Shown here: positions 8,772 through 17,523 of the stretch, piece by piece
How the letters are laid out: each line of letters begins with the position of its first letter
Position numbering within the stretch: the first letter of the stretch is position 1
Source: Oscillospiraceae bacterium
GTDB taxonomy: Bacteria; Bacillota; Clostridia; Monoglobales; Monoglobaceae
DNA length: 64,000 bases
Reading direction: 5' to 3'
NCBI GenBank assembly: GCA_015068605.1
Contig: SVKF01000002.1
Span: 80,402 to 144,401 of the forward strand
Notes under the pieces: generated by a model
Told to the model about the DNA's origin: nothing
Database searches by the model: none
Seen by the model: the letters and a program-made list of their open reading frames with translations, nothing else
Program-made: the position numbers and the translations under genes

Positions 8772-9177
8772 TTCTCTGACTGTCAAGATAGGACTGAAGA
8801 ATAAATGCCGCCGCAATTTTATCCACGCTGTCCTTTCTTTTCTCCCCTCTGACATTTGTTTCGTTCATAAGGTTGTGAGCGGAAACCGTGGTTAGCCTCT
8901 CGTCCCATAAAATCACGGGAATATCCATAAGGCTTTTTATTTCGTTTGCAAGCCTTTTCGATTTTTTGCCTCTGTCCCCAACTGTTCCGTTCATATTTTT
9001 CGGATAACCCAAAACGATTTTTTCCGCACCAAGCTCCTTTGCAAGGTGGACGGCTCTTAATGCGACTTTCTTCATGTTTTTCTCTTTAAAGGTTTCAACG
9101 GTGGAGGCAATAAGCCCCAGTGCATCACTTGATGCAAACCCCGTTCTGCTGTCTCCGAAATCAATTCCAAGTATCAT
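8764..9177 (-). CDS. ruvX: RuvX/YqgF-family Holliday junction resolvase-like nuclease
   Basis: A 137-residue RNase H-fold protein. ILGIDFGDSRTGFA carries the first catalytic Asp; KIVLGYPKNMNGTVG and the C-terminal DERLTTVSAH...DSVDKIAAAFILQSYL are family hallmarks. The family acts on Holliday junctions and/or 16S rRNA 5' processing. The ATG at 9177 is chosen because GGGGGAG lies just upstream; a TTG at 9192 precedes that site and is rejected. Followed directly by the YhcC-type gene. Confidence 0.93.
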   Translation of the reverse strand: MILGIDFGDSRTGFASSDALGLIASTVETFKEKNMKKVALRAVHLAKELGAEKIVLGYPKNMNGTVGDRGKKSKRLANEIKSLMDIPVILWDERLTTVSAHNLMNETNVRGEKRKDSVDKIAAAFILQSYLDSQRNV

Positions 9178-9242
9178 TTTTCTCTCCCCCAAACACCTGT
9201 TTATAAGATTTTACCATACTTTGTTGTATTATGCAAGATGTT

Positions 9243-9372
9243 GATAAAAAATCCGTTTCCTTTGTGGAAAAAGTCATATTTCCCACACTTATCACGCAAA
9301 AAGCTGTGGATAACTTTGTGGATTGTGGGTATTGTTACCGTTTTGAAATCATTTTGAAATATATAATCCACA
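9243..9372. promoter_or_regulatory. Cluster of DnaA-box-like sites
   Basis: One perfect DnaA box, TGTGGATAA (9305-9313), sits beside near matches TGTGGATTG (9317-9325) and TAATCCACA (9364-9372), with TTATCAC (9289-9295) close by, in a non-coding gap between ruvX and the kinase gene. Clusters of this kind bind DnaA in many bacteria. No origin genes are near, so any role would be regulatory or DnaA-titrating. Confidence 0.45.
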
Positions 9373-9373
9373 C

Positions 9374-10900
9374 CTATTTTGACTTTCCGTCAAGCTCAAA
9401 ATAGAACACAACACCATTTTCTGTGTTATATACGCCGTATTTTTGTCTGTGGGCATTCATAATTGCTGAAACGATGGAAAGCCCGAGCCCCTGACTCCCG
9501 TTATCTCTTGTTCTTGCCGTATCTGCCATATAAAAGCTCTTCCAAACATTTTCAAGAACATTCTCCTCAATGGTTTCGCCCGTGTTGAAGACATTAACTC
9601 TGACATTATCACCGATTTTTTCTATGCTTACCTCAACCCTTTGTTCACCGGAACAATATTTGATTGCGTTTGTCAGATAATTGATAAACGCCTCCTCAAT
9701 AAGGAAATCATCTGCCCAAACATAAATTGCTTCGTCTGTTATAAGCTTTATGGAAACACCGCTGTTTTCAAAGAGAATAGATTTTTGTTCTATAATTTCG
9801 CGGATATGCTCAGTTATATTGAATCTTGCTATGTTAAGCTTGTCTTTCCCCGATTCAAGACGCATAAGAGACATAAGCTTCTTTATAAGGATGTTCATTC
9901 CCCGGGCTTCGTCTAAGATGACATCACAGTAATATTTTCTTTCTGTTTCATCAAGCTCCATTTCCGTAAGCCCCTCGGCATACGCTTCGATAATCGAAAT
10001 TGGAGTTTTAAGCTCATGGGAAACATTTGACATAAACTCATTTCTTTGCTTGTCGACTTTCTCTTTTTTATCAATATCCTGCATAAGTGCCACATTTGCC
10101 GTCTTAAGGTTTGAGATTGTCTTCTCAAGGTTTTCAGACATAATGTTCATGCTCTCCCCAAGAACTCCAACCTCGTCATAGGCATCGCCCTCGTATTTCT
10201 GGCTGAAATCCATATCTGCCATACCCTTTGCAATGTCGGAAAGCCGTTTTAAGGGTCTGACAAGACGGTTGCTGATAATCGTCACAATTATCGCCGAAAT
10301 AATCCAGACAAGCAACCCGATAAGAAGCAAAAATCTGTTGGAAAATACAACGCTTTCTTCAATGGGAGCTATGGAGGATTGAATAATAACAAAATAATTC
10401 TCTTTGGTTAATGCGTGCAGCTCTATCGCCTGCGTTCCGAAAACAGGAATTTTAGTCATGGAAATCATATAACTTTCTCCTGTTTCGAGAATTTCTCGAT
10501 TTGACTTTCCTTTGTCTTTTTTCTCAATAGAAACGCTGTTTCCCTCAAATTTAATGTTTGACGGAGCTTCCTTCTTAAATCTTACCGCATCCTTTGGAAT
10601 GGATGTAAACACAAGCTCTCTTTCGTCATCGTAGAGCATAACCTGTATATTGGAATTAACACACAGCTTTTCAAGCTCAAGCCGTAAATTCTCAATATCC
10701 TGTTCATTTTTGACAAGGCTTTCTATTTCATGGAGCTTATCAAAAACAACGTCCGTTTTCTGCTCTATGTAATAATTTTCAAAAACAAGAGCGTTTAAAA
10801 GAATACAGACACCTATAACAATAAAAACCAATATGTTAACAAGCACAAAGAGCCTTATGCGAAGGCTCTTTGAATTTTTTATCTTATTTCTCTTTTTCAT
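9374..10900 (-). CDS. Membrane sensor histidine kinase
   Basis: A 508-residue kinase. TM1 is at about 15-39, an extracellular sensor region at 40-187, TM2 at 189-209, HAMP at 210-262, HisKA with FMSNVSHELKTPIS (phospho-His about 295), and a HATPase domain with NYLTNAIKYC, NTGETI and GLGLSI. It autophosphorylates and passes phosphate to the response regulator encoded just upstream. The ATG at 10900 is preferred because GAGG lies 9 bases upstream; an ATG at 10906 is possible. The start overlaps the regulator's end by 17 bases. The signal sensed is unknown. Confidence 0.95.
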   Translation of the reverse strand: MKKRNKIKNSKSLRIRLFVLVNILVFIVIGVCILLNALVFENYYIEQKTDVVFDKLHEIESLVKNEQDIENLRLELEKLCVNSNIQVMLYDDERELVFTSIPKDAVRFKKEAPSNIKFEGNSVSIEKKDKGKSNREILETGESYMISMTKIPVFGTQAIELHALTKENYFVIIQSSIAPIEESVVFSNRFLLLIGLLVWIISAIIVTIISNRLVRPLKRLSDIAKGMADMDFSQKYEGDAYDEVGVLGESMNIMSENLEKTISNLKTANVALMQDIDKKEKVDKQRNEFMSNVSHELKTPISIIEAYAEGLTEMELDETERKYYCDVILDEARGMNILIKKLMSLMRLESGKDKLNIARFNITEHIREIIEQKSILFENSGVSIKLITDEAIYVWADDFLIEEAFINYLTNAIKYCSGEQRVEVSIEKIGDNVRVNVFNTGETIEENVLENVWKSFYMADTARTRDNGSQGLGLSIVSAIMNAHRQKYGVYNTENGVVFYFELDGKSK

Positions 10901-11570
10901 TGTCATCTACCTCAAACTTATAACCGATTCCCCTGACGGTTTTAATATAATCTCCGCAAGCTACAAGCTTACTGCGAAGCTTTTTCACATGAGTATCAAC
11001 GGTTCTCGCATCCCCGAAATAATCATAATCCCAGACATTGTTGAGAATTTTATTCCTGGACAGAGCGATGCCCTTATTATCAATAAAATAATTGAGAAGT
11101 TCAAACTCTTTAAAGCTGAGTATTATATCCTCGCCAAGGACTTTGACCGTGTGTGCATCTTTATTAATTTCAATATTTCCGATTTGTCGTGTTCCGCCGG
11201 TTATAATCTGATTTCGTTTAAGCAGAGCCTCAACTCTTGCCACAAGAATTTTCGGAGAGAAGGGCTTGGTTATATATTCATCAGCCCCAAGCTCGAAGCC
11301 GTGAAGCTCATCGCTTTCTTCCGACCTTGCTGTCAGCATAATTATGGGAACGGCGGATTCCTTTCTAATTCTGTCGCAAACCTTCCAACCGTCCATTTTA
11401 GGCATCATAACATCTAAAATAACTAAAGAAATATCCTTTTCAGAAACGAACATATCAACCGCTTCCTCACCGTCGGCAGCCTCAATAACATTATATTTTT
11501 TCGCCACAAGGAAGTCTTTAACTATCTTCCTAATTCTGCTTTCATCATCCGCCACAAGAACTTTTATCAT
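10884..11570 (-). CDS. OmpR/PhoB-family response regulator
   Basis: A 228-residue DNA-binding regulator. The receiver domain (1-120) has the acidic pocket DDE (9-11), phosphoacceptor Asp53 in LVILDVMMPKMDG, IIMLTAR and the conserved Lys in ITKPFSP. The C-terminal winged helix includes FKEFELLNYFIDN and RTVDTHVKKLRSKL. Partner of the overlapping kinase. The upstream neighbour is a WalJ-like hydrolase, which recalls walRK loci, but the regulator is not clearly WalR and a 74-base gap separates it from that gene. Confidence 0.95.
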   Translation of the reverse strand: MIKVLVADDESRIRKIVKDFLVAKKYNVIEAADGEEAVDMFVSEKDISLVILDVMMPKMDGWKVCDRIRKESAVPIIMLTARSEESDELHGFELGADEYITKPFSPKILVARVEALLKRNQIITGGTRQIGNIEINKDAHTVKVLGEDIILSFKEFELLNYFIDNKGIALSRNKILNNVWDYDYFGDARTVDTHVKKLRSKLVACGDYIKTVRGIGYKFEVDDNEKEK

Positions 11571-11644
11571 TTTCTCACCACCTGTTTTTTCTATTGAAAC
11601 AAGTTTAACATATTTATATGTCCGTTTTGTGAATTTTGAAAATA

Positions 11645-12433
11645 TTACAGAATTTCACCTGTTTTAGAGGGGTAAGACATTTTAACCACAAAGTCAACCC
11701 CTTCTTTTGCTCCGCAGGCAGTAAGCATTTCCCTGACAGTCACATAAGCCAAATCAGGATGATTGTTTTCTTCGCTGAGATGACCGAGAAGGAACTTCTT
11801 TGTCCCCTCTTTTAAAAGAAACGAGGCAAGTTCCCCTGTTTTTTCGTTGCAAAGATGCCCCTTATCGCCCCTTATCCGCCTTTTAAGCATATCGGGATAA
11901 CGACCGATTTCCAGAAGCTTAAGGTCATGGTTCGCCTCTATCATAACCTTGTCCGACCCACAAAGTGCATCAAGCATACTTTTGCTTATAATCCCCGTGT
12001 CTGTTGCAACGGATACCTTTTCGTTGCCCGATACCATTGTATATCCGACAGGATTTGCGGCATCGTGGGAAATGGCAAAAGCACAGACATTTATATCTCC
12101 AATCATAACCGCATTTTCTTCAATTATGCAGACATTTTCTTCCGAGACTCCCGAAAGACATTCTCTCATGCTTGTCCATGTTGCGGAGTTGGCATAAACG
12201 GGAACATTAAACTTTTTGGAAAAAAGACTTATTCCCTTTATATGGTCGCTGTGTTCATGGGTAACAAAAACAGCGTTTATTTCTTCCGGACAAATTCCGA
12301 TATCACAAAGAGCGGAAACCGCCATTTTACAGCTGATTCCGCAATCGATAAGTATTTTTGTCGTATCTGAAAATACAACGGTACAATTTCCCTTGCTGCT
12401 ACTCCTTAAGGAGCAAATATTAAGTCTGTTCAA
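11645..12433 (-). CDS. WalJ/YycJ-like metallo-β-lactamase-fold hydrolase
   Basis: A 262-residue protein. The N-terminus LNICSLRSSSKGNCTVV is typical of the WalJ (VicX, YycJ) family, and the metal site THEHSDHIKG is at 58-67. Further ligands are in AISHDA and ATDTG. The family is linked with cell-wall and DNA metabolism in Firmicutes and often sits beside walRK; the substrate is not established. It lies 11 bases after the BofA-like gene and upstream of the two-component pair. Confidence 0.85.
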   Translation of the reverse strand: MNRLNICSLRSSSKGNCTVVFSDTTKILIDCGISCKMAVSALCDIGICPEEINAVFVTHEHSDHIKGISLFSKKFNVPVYANSATWTSMRECLSGVSEENVCIIEENAVMIGDINVCAFAISHDAANPVGYTMVSGNEKVSVATDTGIISKSMLDALCGSDKVMIEANHDLKLLEIGRYPDMLKRRIRGDKGHLCNEKTGELASFLLKEGTKKFLLGHLSEENNHPDLAYVTVREMLTACGAKEGVDFVVKMSYPSKTGEIL

Positions 12434-12444
12434 CCAAAATCACC

Positions 12445-12705
12445 CTATAAGATAAATTCCAATAAAATAATAAGAATAACGCCCGGAAACCCTAAAATCC
12501 CCGCAATAAGTGAATTTACAGGATTTATGGGGAGCGTAAGACCGATTGATTTGCCGAAATGGTTTATAATGAGAAGCATAACTCCTCCCAAAAGACCGTT
12601 TAAAACCAGTTTAAATATCCATTTTGACGGTTTTCTTATGAACGATAAAACCATAACAACAGCCAAAATTCCCACAACATAACATAAAATTGAACTCCAT
12701 TCCAT
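12445..12705 (-). CDS. BofA-family membrane protein
   Basis: An 86-residue hydrophobic protein with three predicted membrane segments and the family end motif PVNSLIAGILGFPGVILII. In Bacillus, BofA inhibits SpoIVFB and so the processing of pro-sigma-K during sporulation. The presence of the family suggests, but does not prove, that the host forms spores. Ribosome binding site AGGAGG lies just upstream. Confidence 0.8.
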   Translation of the reverse strand: MEWSSILCYVVGILAVVMVLSFIRKPSKWIFKLVLNGLLGGVMLLIINHFGKSIGLTLPINPVNSLIAGILGFPGVILIILLEFIL

Positions 12706-12760
12706 GGTAAAATTCCTCCTATAGATTTATATGCTTATCCACATCAGGAAAATAACTATA

Positions 12761-13363
12761 TTATTCAATATATTCTCTGACACGGAATGTAACCTTGCAA
12801 TCCTCAGCTATTTTTCTGCAGCTTTCAATTTCTTCAGGGGGTGTCACAGTGTCAACCACAGAGAATATGACCTCGCCCACATATTTTTTCGCCTCTTTTG
12901 CAAAATCAATAAGCCCGGAATATGCCTTGAGCCCAAACCGACTTTGACATACAGCATCATATTTTTCCGCTGTGTCTGCATTAAGGCTTATGGAAACAAT
13001 ATCAAAAAGCCCCTCCATTTCCGGTGCAATATTTCTGCCTGCAATAAGGCTTCCCTGCCCGTTTGTGTTCACACGGATTTTCATTCCGTAATTTTCCTTT
13101 ATCCATTTTGCAATATCTCTGCAATCGTCAAATCTCTCAAATGGCTCACCAAATCCGCAAAAAACAATCATATCAAACAGGCTTAAATCCCTTTTTGCAA
13201 TATCCGCCTTGATTTCCTCAACGGTCGGCTCTCTGTCAAGCCAAAGATTGTCCTCACCGTTGACATTGTCGTGCTTATCACGAACGCAAAAAGCACAAGC
13301 GTTCGAGCATCTGTTAGTCAGGTTTATATAAAGTGAGTCTCCGCAAATATATGTTATTGTCAT
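12761..13363 (-). CDS. TatD-family-associated radical SAM protein
   Basis: A 200-residue protein with a canonical CX3CX2C cluster motif (NRCSNACAFC, residues 17-26), then FCGFGEPFERFDD and VNTNGQGSL. Its short length and the opening TITYICGDSLYINLTNRCSN fit the family annotated as TatD-associated radical SAM (TIGR04038 type). No tatD gene is next to it in this window. The reaction is unknown. It lies 14 bases downstream of tsaD on the same strand and is probably co-transcribed with it. Confidence 0.85.
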   Translation of the reverse strand: MTITYICGDSLYINLTNRCSNACAFCVRDKHDNVNGEDNLWLDREPTVEEIKADIAKRDLSLFDMIVFCGFGEPFERFDDCRDIAKWIKENYGMKIRVNTNGQGSLIAGRNIAPEMEGLFDIVSISLNADTAEKYDAVCQSRFGLKAYSGLIDFAKEAKKYVGEVIFSVVDTVTPPEEIESCRKIAEDCKVTFRVREYIE

Positions 13364-13377
13364 AAAATCATTCCTTT

Positions 13378-14382
13378 CTAATTAAGTGGCAAGCTTGCAA
13401 CAGCGTTTAAATCAAGCCCTGCAACCTCTCCGTTTTGGTAAGCATAGTATCCGGCACAGCCAATCATAGCCGCATTATCCGTACATAAAATCGGGGACGG
13501 GAAGGAAAGCTCAAACCCGTTTTTCTTCGCCTTTTCTTCAATTCTCTCACGGAGCGGCTTGTTAGACGCAACTCCTCCTGCCAAAGCAATCTTTTTAACA
13601 CCGCATTTTATGGCACAATCCATAAGGTGACTTGATAAAACATCAACAACCGCCTCCTGAAAAGATGCCGCAACATCGGCTTTATTTATTTCAATACCTT
13701 TCTGCTCAGCATTGTGGATATAGTTTATAACCGCGGTTTTAACACCGCTGAAACTGAAATCAAAGCCATCTTCACCCATATTAACTCTCGGAAAACGAAT
13801 AGCTTCGGGATTTCCCTTTTCAGCCTCTGTCTGGACAGCAGGTCCGCCGGGATAACCAAGCCCCAAAACCCTTGAAACCTTATCAAACGCCTCGCCTGCC
13901 GCATCATCGCAGGTCTTTGCCAAAACTTCATAGGTGTTATAATCCTTAACGTGAACAATATGGCTGTGCCCACCGGATGCCACGAGACACACAAAAGGAG
14001 GCTTAAAATCAGGGTTTTCTATGTAGTTGGCGCAGATGTGACCCTTTATGTGGTGAACAGGAATAAGTGGTTTGTTAAGTGCATAGCTAAGCCCTTTTGC
14101 CGCCGACACCCCAACCAAAAGTGCCCCGACAAGACCCGGACCGTAGGTTACAGCGATTGCATCAATATCATCAAAAGTAACCTTCGCTTCGGATAAAGCA
14201 GTATCAATAACCTTGTTGATATTCTCAATGTGCATTCTCGACGCAATCTCGGGAACAACACCGCCATAGCGCTTGTGGGTATCAATCTGAGTATTTATAA
14301 TATTTGACAAAACCGTCGTACCGTTTTCCAAAACCGCCGCCGCAGTTTCATCACAAGAACTTTCTATTGCAAGAATTTTCAT
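13378..14382 (-). CDS. tsaD: tRNA N6-adenosine threonylcarbamoyltransferase TsaD
   Basis: A 334-residue enzyme that transfers threonylcarbamoyl to A37 of ANN-reading tRNAs, with TsaB, TsaE and Tsa[17 protein letters not shown] opens the ASKHA fold, HIKGH (111-115) binds the metal, and [12 protein letters not shown] and [13 protein letters not shown] are diagnostic. The start is the ATG at 14382, preceded by GGAAGTG; an in-frame start further upstream would extend into the promoter. Its promoter is back-to-back with that of the YcxB-like gene. Confidence 0.96.
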   Translation of the reverse strand: MKILAIESSCDETAAAVLENGTTVLSNIINTQIDTHKRYGGVVPEIASRMHIENINKVIDTALSEAKVTFDDIDAIAVTYGPGLVGALLVGVSAAKGLSYALNKPLIPVHHIKGHICANYIENPDFKPPFVCLVASGGHSHIVHVKDYNTYEVLAKTCDDAAGEAFDKVSRVLGLGYPGGPAVQTEAEKGNPEAIRFPRVNMGEDGFDFSFSGVKTAVINYIHNAEQKGIEINKADVAASFQEAVVDVLSSHLMDCAIKCGVKKIALAGGVASNKPLRERIEEKAKKNGFELSFPSPILCTDNAAMIGCAGYYAYQNGEVAGLDLNAVASLPLN

Positions 14383-14406
14383 AATTTCACTTCCATTCCA
14401 CCTTAT

Positions 14407-14474
14407 ATTATACTGTAATAAAATCAATTTTGCAATAGTTTATTATTGCAAATTTTATATAAATATGATATAAT
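14407..14474. promoter_or_regulatory. Divergent promoter pair between tsaD and the YcxB-like gene
   Basis: Leftward (tsaD): -35 TTGCAA (14435-14430), a 17-base spacer and -10 TATAAT (14412-14407). Rightward: -35 TTGCAA (14446-14451), a 17-base spacer and -10 TATAAT (14469-14474). The two -35 boxes are separated by 10 bases. Confidence 0.75.
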
Positions 14475-14509
14475 GAATAAAATTCAAATTATAAGAAAGG
14501 TGAATTTTT

Positions 14510-15043
14510 ATGTTATATAAGTTTGAATGTAAAACAACGTACAAAGACTATTACGAATTTAACAAATATCATACAATAAATTCTCCGGATGTCAAAAAAA
14601 GTAGACTTATTGGGAAATTATATGTTCCTGTATTATTTTTAATTATGTTTATTTATTACATAATTCGTGGCGATGATTGGTATTCGTTATCATTTGCATT
14701 GGTTATTTTTAGTATTGTGTCGATTATTTGGATTTTTTCCTTAAAGCCTCTTACCTTGTTTTTCTTAAAACTACATATAAGGTTTATGAAAAAGAATGGC
14801 AAATTGCCATATTCTGAATTTTCGGTGATGGAATTTTATGATGATTCCTTTATAGAAAAGACAGACAATGCAAAAACAGAGGCTCAATACAATGCAATAT
14901 TCAAAATAAGAGTTAATGAACCTAAAGCAATATATATTTATCTAAATACTGTTTTGGCATATATTATCCCCCTTGATGTTTTTGATTCTAATGAGGCAAG
15001 AGATAAATTTTTAGAATTTATACATCAAAAGACAGCTAAATAA
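14510..15043 (+). CDS. YcxB-like membrane protein
   Basis: A 177-residue protein with two adjacent membrane segments (about 36-53 and 60-84) followed by a cytoplasmic β-rich part (VMEFYDDSFIEKTDNAKTEA, then a segment ending YIIPLDVF). This layout matches the YcxB-like family, whose function is unknown. Ribosome binding site AGAAAGG precedes the ATG and it has its own consensus promoter. Confidence 0.7.
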   Translation: MLYKFECKTTYKDYYEFNKYHTINSPDVKKSRLIGKLYVPVLFLIMFIYYIIRGDDWYSLSFALVIFSIVSIIWIFSLKPLTLFFLKLHIRFMKKNGKLPYSEFSVMEFYDDSFIEKTDNAKTEAQYNAIFKIRVNEPKAIYIYLNTVLAYIIPLDVFDSNEARDKFLEFIHQKTAK

Positions 15044-15116
15044 TTGGCATCCAAATCGTCTATCCCTTATACTAAGAATGTCGGAATTTATAGAATCAAG
15101 AAGTGAGGAATAAAAT

Positions 15117-15917
15117 ATGTTAGTGAATTATCATACACATACAACTTTTTGCGACGGGGAAAATACGCCGGAAGAAATTGTTTTGTATGCAATTGAAAAT
15201 GGCTTTTCATCCATAGGATTTTCCGGACACGGATACACACCCTTCGATTTGAGATATTGTATGAAGGATACTGCAGGATATATTGAAGAAATATTCAGAT
15301 TGAAAAATAATTATGGCAAGAAAATTGAGATTTACTGCGGTGTTGAAGAAGACGCATTTTCTTATACAAACCGAAATGATTTTGATTACATTATAGGGAG
15401 TTCACACTATTTTCGTGTTGGGGATAAATATTATCCTATTGATTCAAGCTATGATTATTTTAAGAAATGCCTGGAAATTTTTGAATATGATGTGATAAAG
15501 CTTGCGGAAAATTATTACCGCACATTTGTCAGTTATATAAGAGAAAGAAAACCGGATATAGTAGGGCATTTTGATGTTATAACAAAATTTGACGAGATTG
15601 ACACACCCCTTTTTTTGAACAACAGTGACTATTTGAAAATTGCGGAAAAATATATGAAGATAGCCGCACAATCCGATGTTATTTTTGAAATAAATACAGG
15701 TGCAATGTCAAGAAAAATAAGAAAAACACCGTATTTGGGAGAAAATCTACTTTATGTATTGAAAACACAGGGAAGCAAAGTGATACTTTCTTCCGATAGT
15801 CATAGTGCGGATACACTCAATGCTTATTTTGATGAAGTTGAATATATGTTGAAAGAAATTGGCTTTAATTATGTATATGAGCTGTCTGAGGGTGAGTTTA
15901 AAAAAAGATTTATATAA
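15117..15917 (+). CDS. PHP-domain phosphoesterase (histidinol-phosphatase-like)
   Basis: A 266-residue PHP protein. Metal-binding motifs are NYHTHTTFCDG at the N-terminus, SGHG, CGVEEDAF, GSSHYF, VGHFDV and LSSDSH near the C-terminus. The closest known family is HisK/HisJ-type histidinol-phosphatase, but no other histidine genes are near, so the substrate may be another phosphate ester. First of three genes in a PHP-SGNH-PHP group. Confidence 0.85.
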   Translation: MLVNYHTHTTFCDGENTPEEIVLYAIENGFSSIGFSGHGYTPFDLRYCMKDTAGYIEEIFRLKNNYGKKIEIYCGVEEDAFSYTNRNDFDYIIGSSHYFRVGDKYYPIDSSYDYFKKCLEIFEYDVIKLAENYYRTFVSYIRERKPDIVGHFDVITKFDEIDTPLFLNNSDYLKIAEKYMKIAAQSDVIFEINTGAMSRKIRKTPYLGENLLYVLKTQGSKVILSSDSHSADTLNAYFDEVEYMLKEIGFNYVYELSEGEFKKRFI

Positions 15918-16052
15918 AATTTTATCCTTGGTTGCTAAAATCAGCTAAGGTAATTGCTTATAAATCGTTTGTCCTCTATATGAGGGATGTTTATAACTTA
16001 CGAAAATATTTGATTATAATAAAAATTAATGGGTTAAACGGAGGAAAGAAAA

Positions 16053-16712
16053 ATGATATTTGAAAATTATGACAGAATTGTTTTTGCAGGAGATTCGGTA
16101 ACAGATATGGGAAGTGCAAATCCGGTAGGCGAGGGATTGTTTGACAATGTAGGAAGAGGGTATGTCAGGGTGCTTGAAAGTATGTTTGCCGCATATTATC
16201 CTGAAATCTTTTTAAGAATAACCAATTCAGGTATTTCCGGGAACACCAGCAGAGCTTTGCTTGCCAGATATGATAGAGATGTTGTTGAATTAAATCCTGA
16301 TTGGGTATCTATTTGCATAGGTATTAATGATGTGTGGAGACAGTTTGACTCTCCTGCCATTTTAAACGAACACGTTTTGCCCGAAGAATATGAAGAAAAC
16401 CTTAATGAGATGATTATTCGGGTAAAGGATAAAGTAAAAGGGATTTTTATATTATCTCCTTATATAATTGAACCAAACAAGGAAGATAAGATGCGAAAAA
16501 GAATGGATGAATATGTTGCGATTAGCAAAAAGCTTGCAGAAAAGCATAAATGCATATTTGTTGATTTTCAGAAGATGTATGAAGATTATTGTCAAATAAG
16601 ACACTCCGGATACATAGCTTGGGACAGAATCCATCCAAATCAGGTCGGAGCTACGTTAATGGCAAAAGAGTTTTTAAAATATTGCGATTTTGATTACAGC
16701 CATACAATATAA
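16053..16712 (+). CDS. SGNH/GDSL-type hydrolase
   Basis: A 219-residue cytoplasmic-looking esterase. Block I VFAGDSVTDMG has the catalytic Ser, NSGISGNTSR supplies the Gly, CIGINDVW the Asn, and WDRIHPNQVGA the Asp/His pair. Family members deacetylate or hydrolyse lipid or carbohydrate esters. No signal peptide is seen, so it may act on imported oligosaccharide esters. Ribosome binding site GGAGG precedes the ATG; the next PHP gene starts 24 bases after its stop. Confidence 0.88.
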   Translation: MIFENYDRIVFAGDSVTDMGSANPVGEGLFDNVGRGYVRVLESMFAAYYPEIFLRITNSGISGNTSRALLARYDRDVVELNPDWVSICIGINDVWRQFDSPAILNEHVLPEEYEENLNEMIIRVKDKVKGIFILSPYIIEPNKEDKMRKRMDEYVAISKKLAEKHKCIFVDFQKMYEDYCQIRHSGYIAWDRIHPNQVGATLMAKEFLKYCDFDYSHTI

Positions 16713-16736
16713 CAAATTCCGGGAAGGATAAATAAG

Positions 16737-17471
16737 ATGTTACAGGATTTACACTCGCATACTTATTACTCATATTGCGGAAATGATTCTCCTGAGGCGG
16801 TTATAAAAAACGCCATTGAAAAGGGTTTGGAGGTTGTAGGCATTTCCGACCATTATTACGGCATTGTAATGGGCAGACCCGAGGTTGTGTATGGGAGCGA
16901 CGAAAACAGAGTTATCACTCATAATAAGGCATTAAAAAGATATTACGAGCATATTAAGCTTCTTTCTGAAAAATACAAGGATTATATTGATGTATGGTGT
17001 GGTGTGGAAATTACCGCTAAGGATTTAGGCTATACATTGCTTCCTGACGGAGTTGATGTGTCTATGTTTGATTATTGTCTTATTGAAAATTTTCAGTTTG
17101 AAGAATCAGCAGTTAAAGATATTTTTGATTTTGCTAAGCGATGCGGTTGCAAAAGAACAGGTCTTGCACACATGGATTTACCTGCCTATATTGCGGCAAA
17201 AGGCTTTAATATAACTGAATTTTTTAAGAAAATGGCAGAGCAGAACATATTTTGGGAAATAAATGTGAATTATGATTCAATTCACAAGTTTCGGGAACAT
17301 CAATATGCAAAGGATTTTTTTGAAAATGACGGTCTTTTGGATTTAATCAGAAAAAACAATGTTAAGGTAAGCGTTGGCTTTGACGGTCACCGTTTAGAGG
17401 ATTATGATGCAGAAAGAGTCATAACTGCAAATCGCAGGATTGAAGAATTGTCCATTGAGTTGATAAGTTAA
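16737..17471 (+). CDS. Second PHP-domain phosphoesterase
   Basis: A 244-residue PHP protein with metal motifs LHSHTYYSYCGND, ISDHYYG, VWCGVEIT, LAHMDLP and VGFDGH. It is clearly different in sequence from the PHP protein at 15117 and lacks its HGHG-type features, so this is not a recent duplication. The substrate is unknown. Ribosome binding site GGAAGG lies upstream. Confidence 0.82.
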   Translation: MLQDLHSHTYYSYCGNDSPEAVIKNAIEKGLEVVGISDHYYGIVMGRPEVVYGSDENRVITHNKALKRYYEHIKLLSEKYKDYIDVWCGVEITAKDLGYTLLPDGVDVSMFDYCLIENFQFEESAVKDIFDFAKRCGCKRTGLAHMDLPAYIAAKGFNITEFFKKMAEQNIFWEINVNYDSIHKFREHQYAKDFFENDGLLDLIRKNNVKVSVGFDGHRLEDYDAERVITANRRIEELSIELIS

Positions 17472-17487
17472 AAATCATTACTGTTTG

Positions 17488-17523
17488 TGCCGACGCAGAG
17501 CGGCGGAATGGAGATTATTATGG
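17488..17523 (+). repeat. 36-bp repeat carrying a ribosome binding site and start codon, copy 1
   Basis: The 36 bases from TGCCGACGCAGAGCGGCGGA through GGAG (17510-17513) to the rlmB start codon (17520-17522) are identical to 33833-33868, which provides the same signals for an unrelated gene. Confidence 0.9.

Noticed and set aside
10884..12433. Naming the two-component pair WalR/WalK
   Set aside because: Only the WalJ-like neighbour supports it; gene order, the 74-base gap and the receiver sequence do not settle it.
17487..17519. GTG-initiated extension of RlmB
   Set aside because: The same eleven codons occur before an unrelated gene at 33832; they are the 36-bp repeat, and the GGAG site precedes the inner ATG in both.
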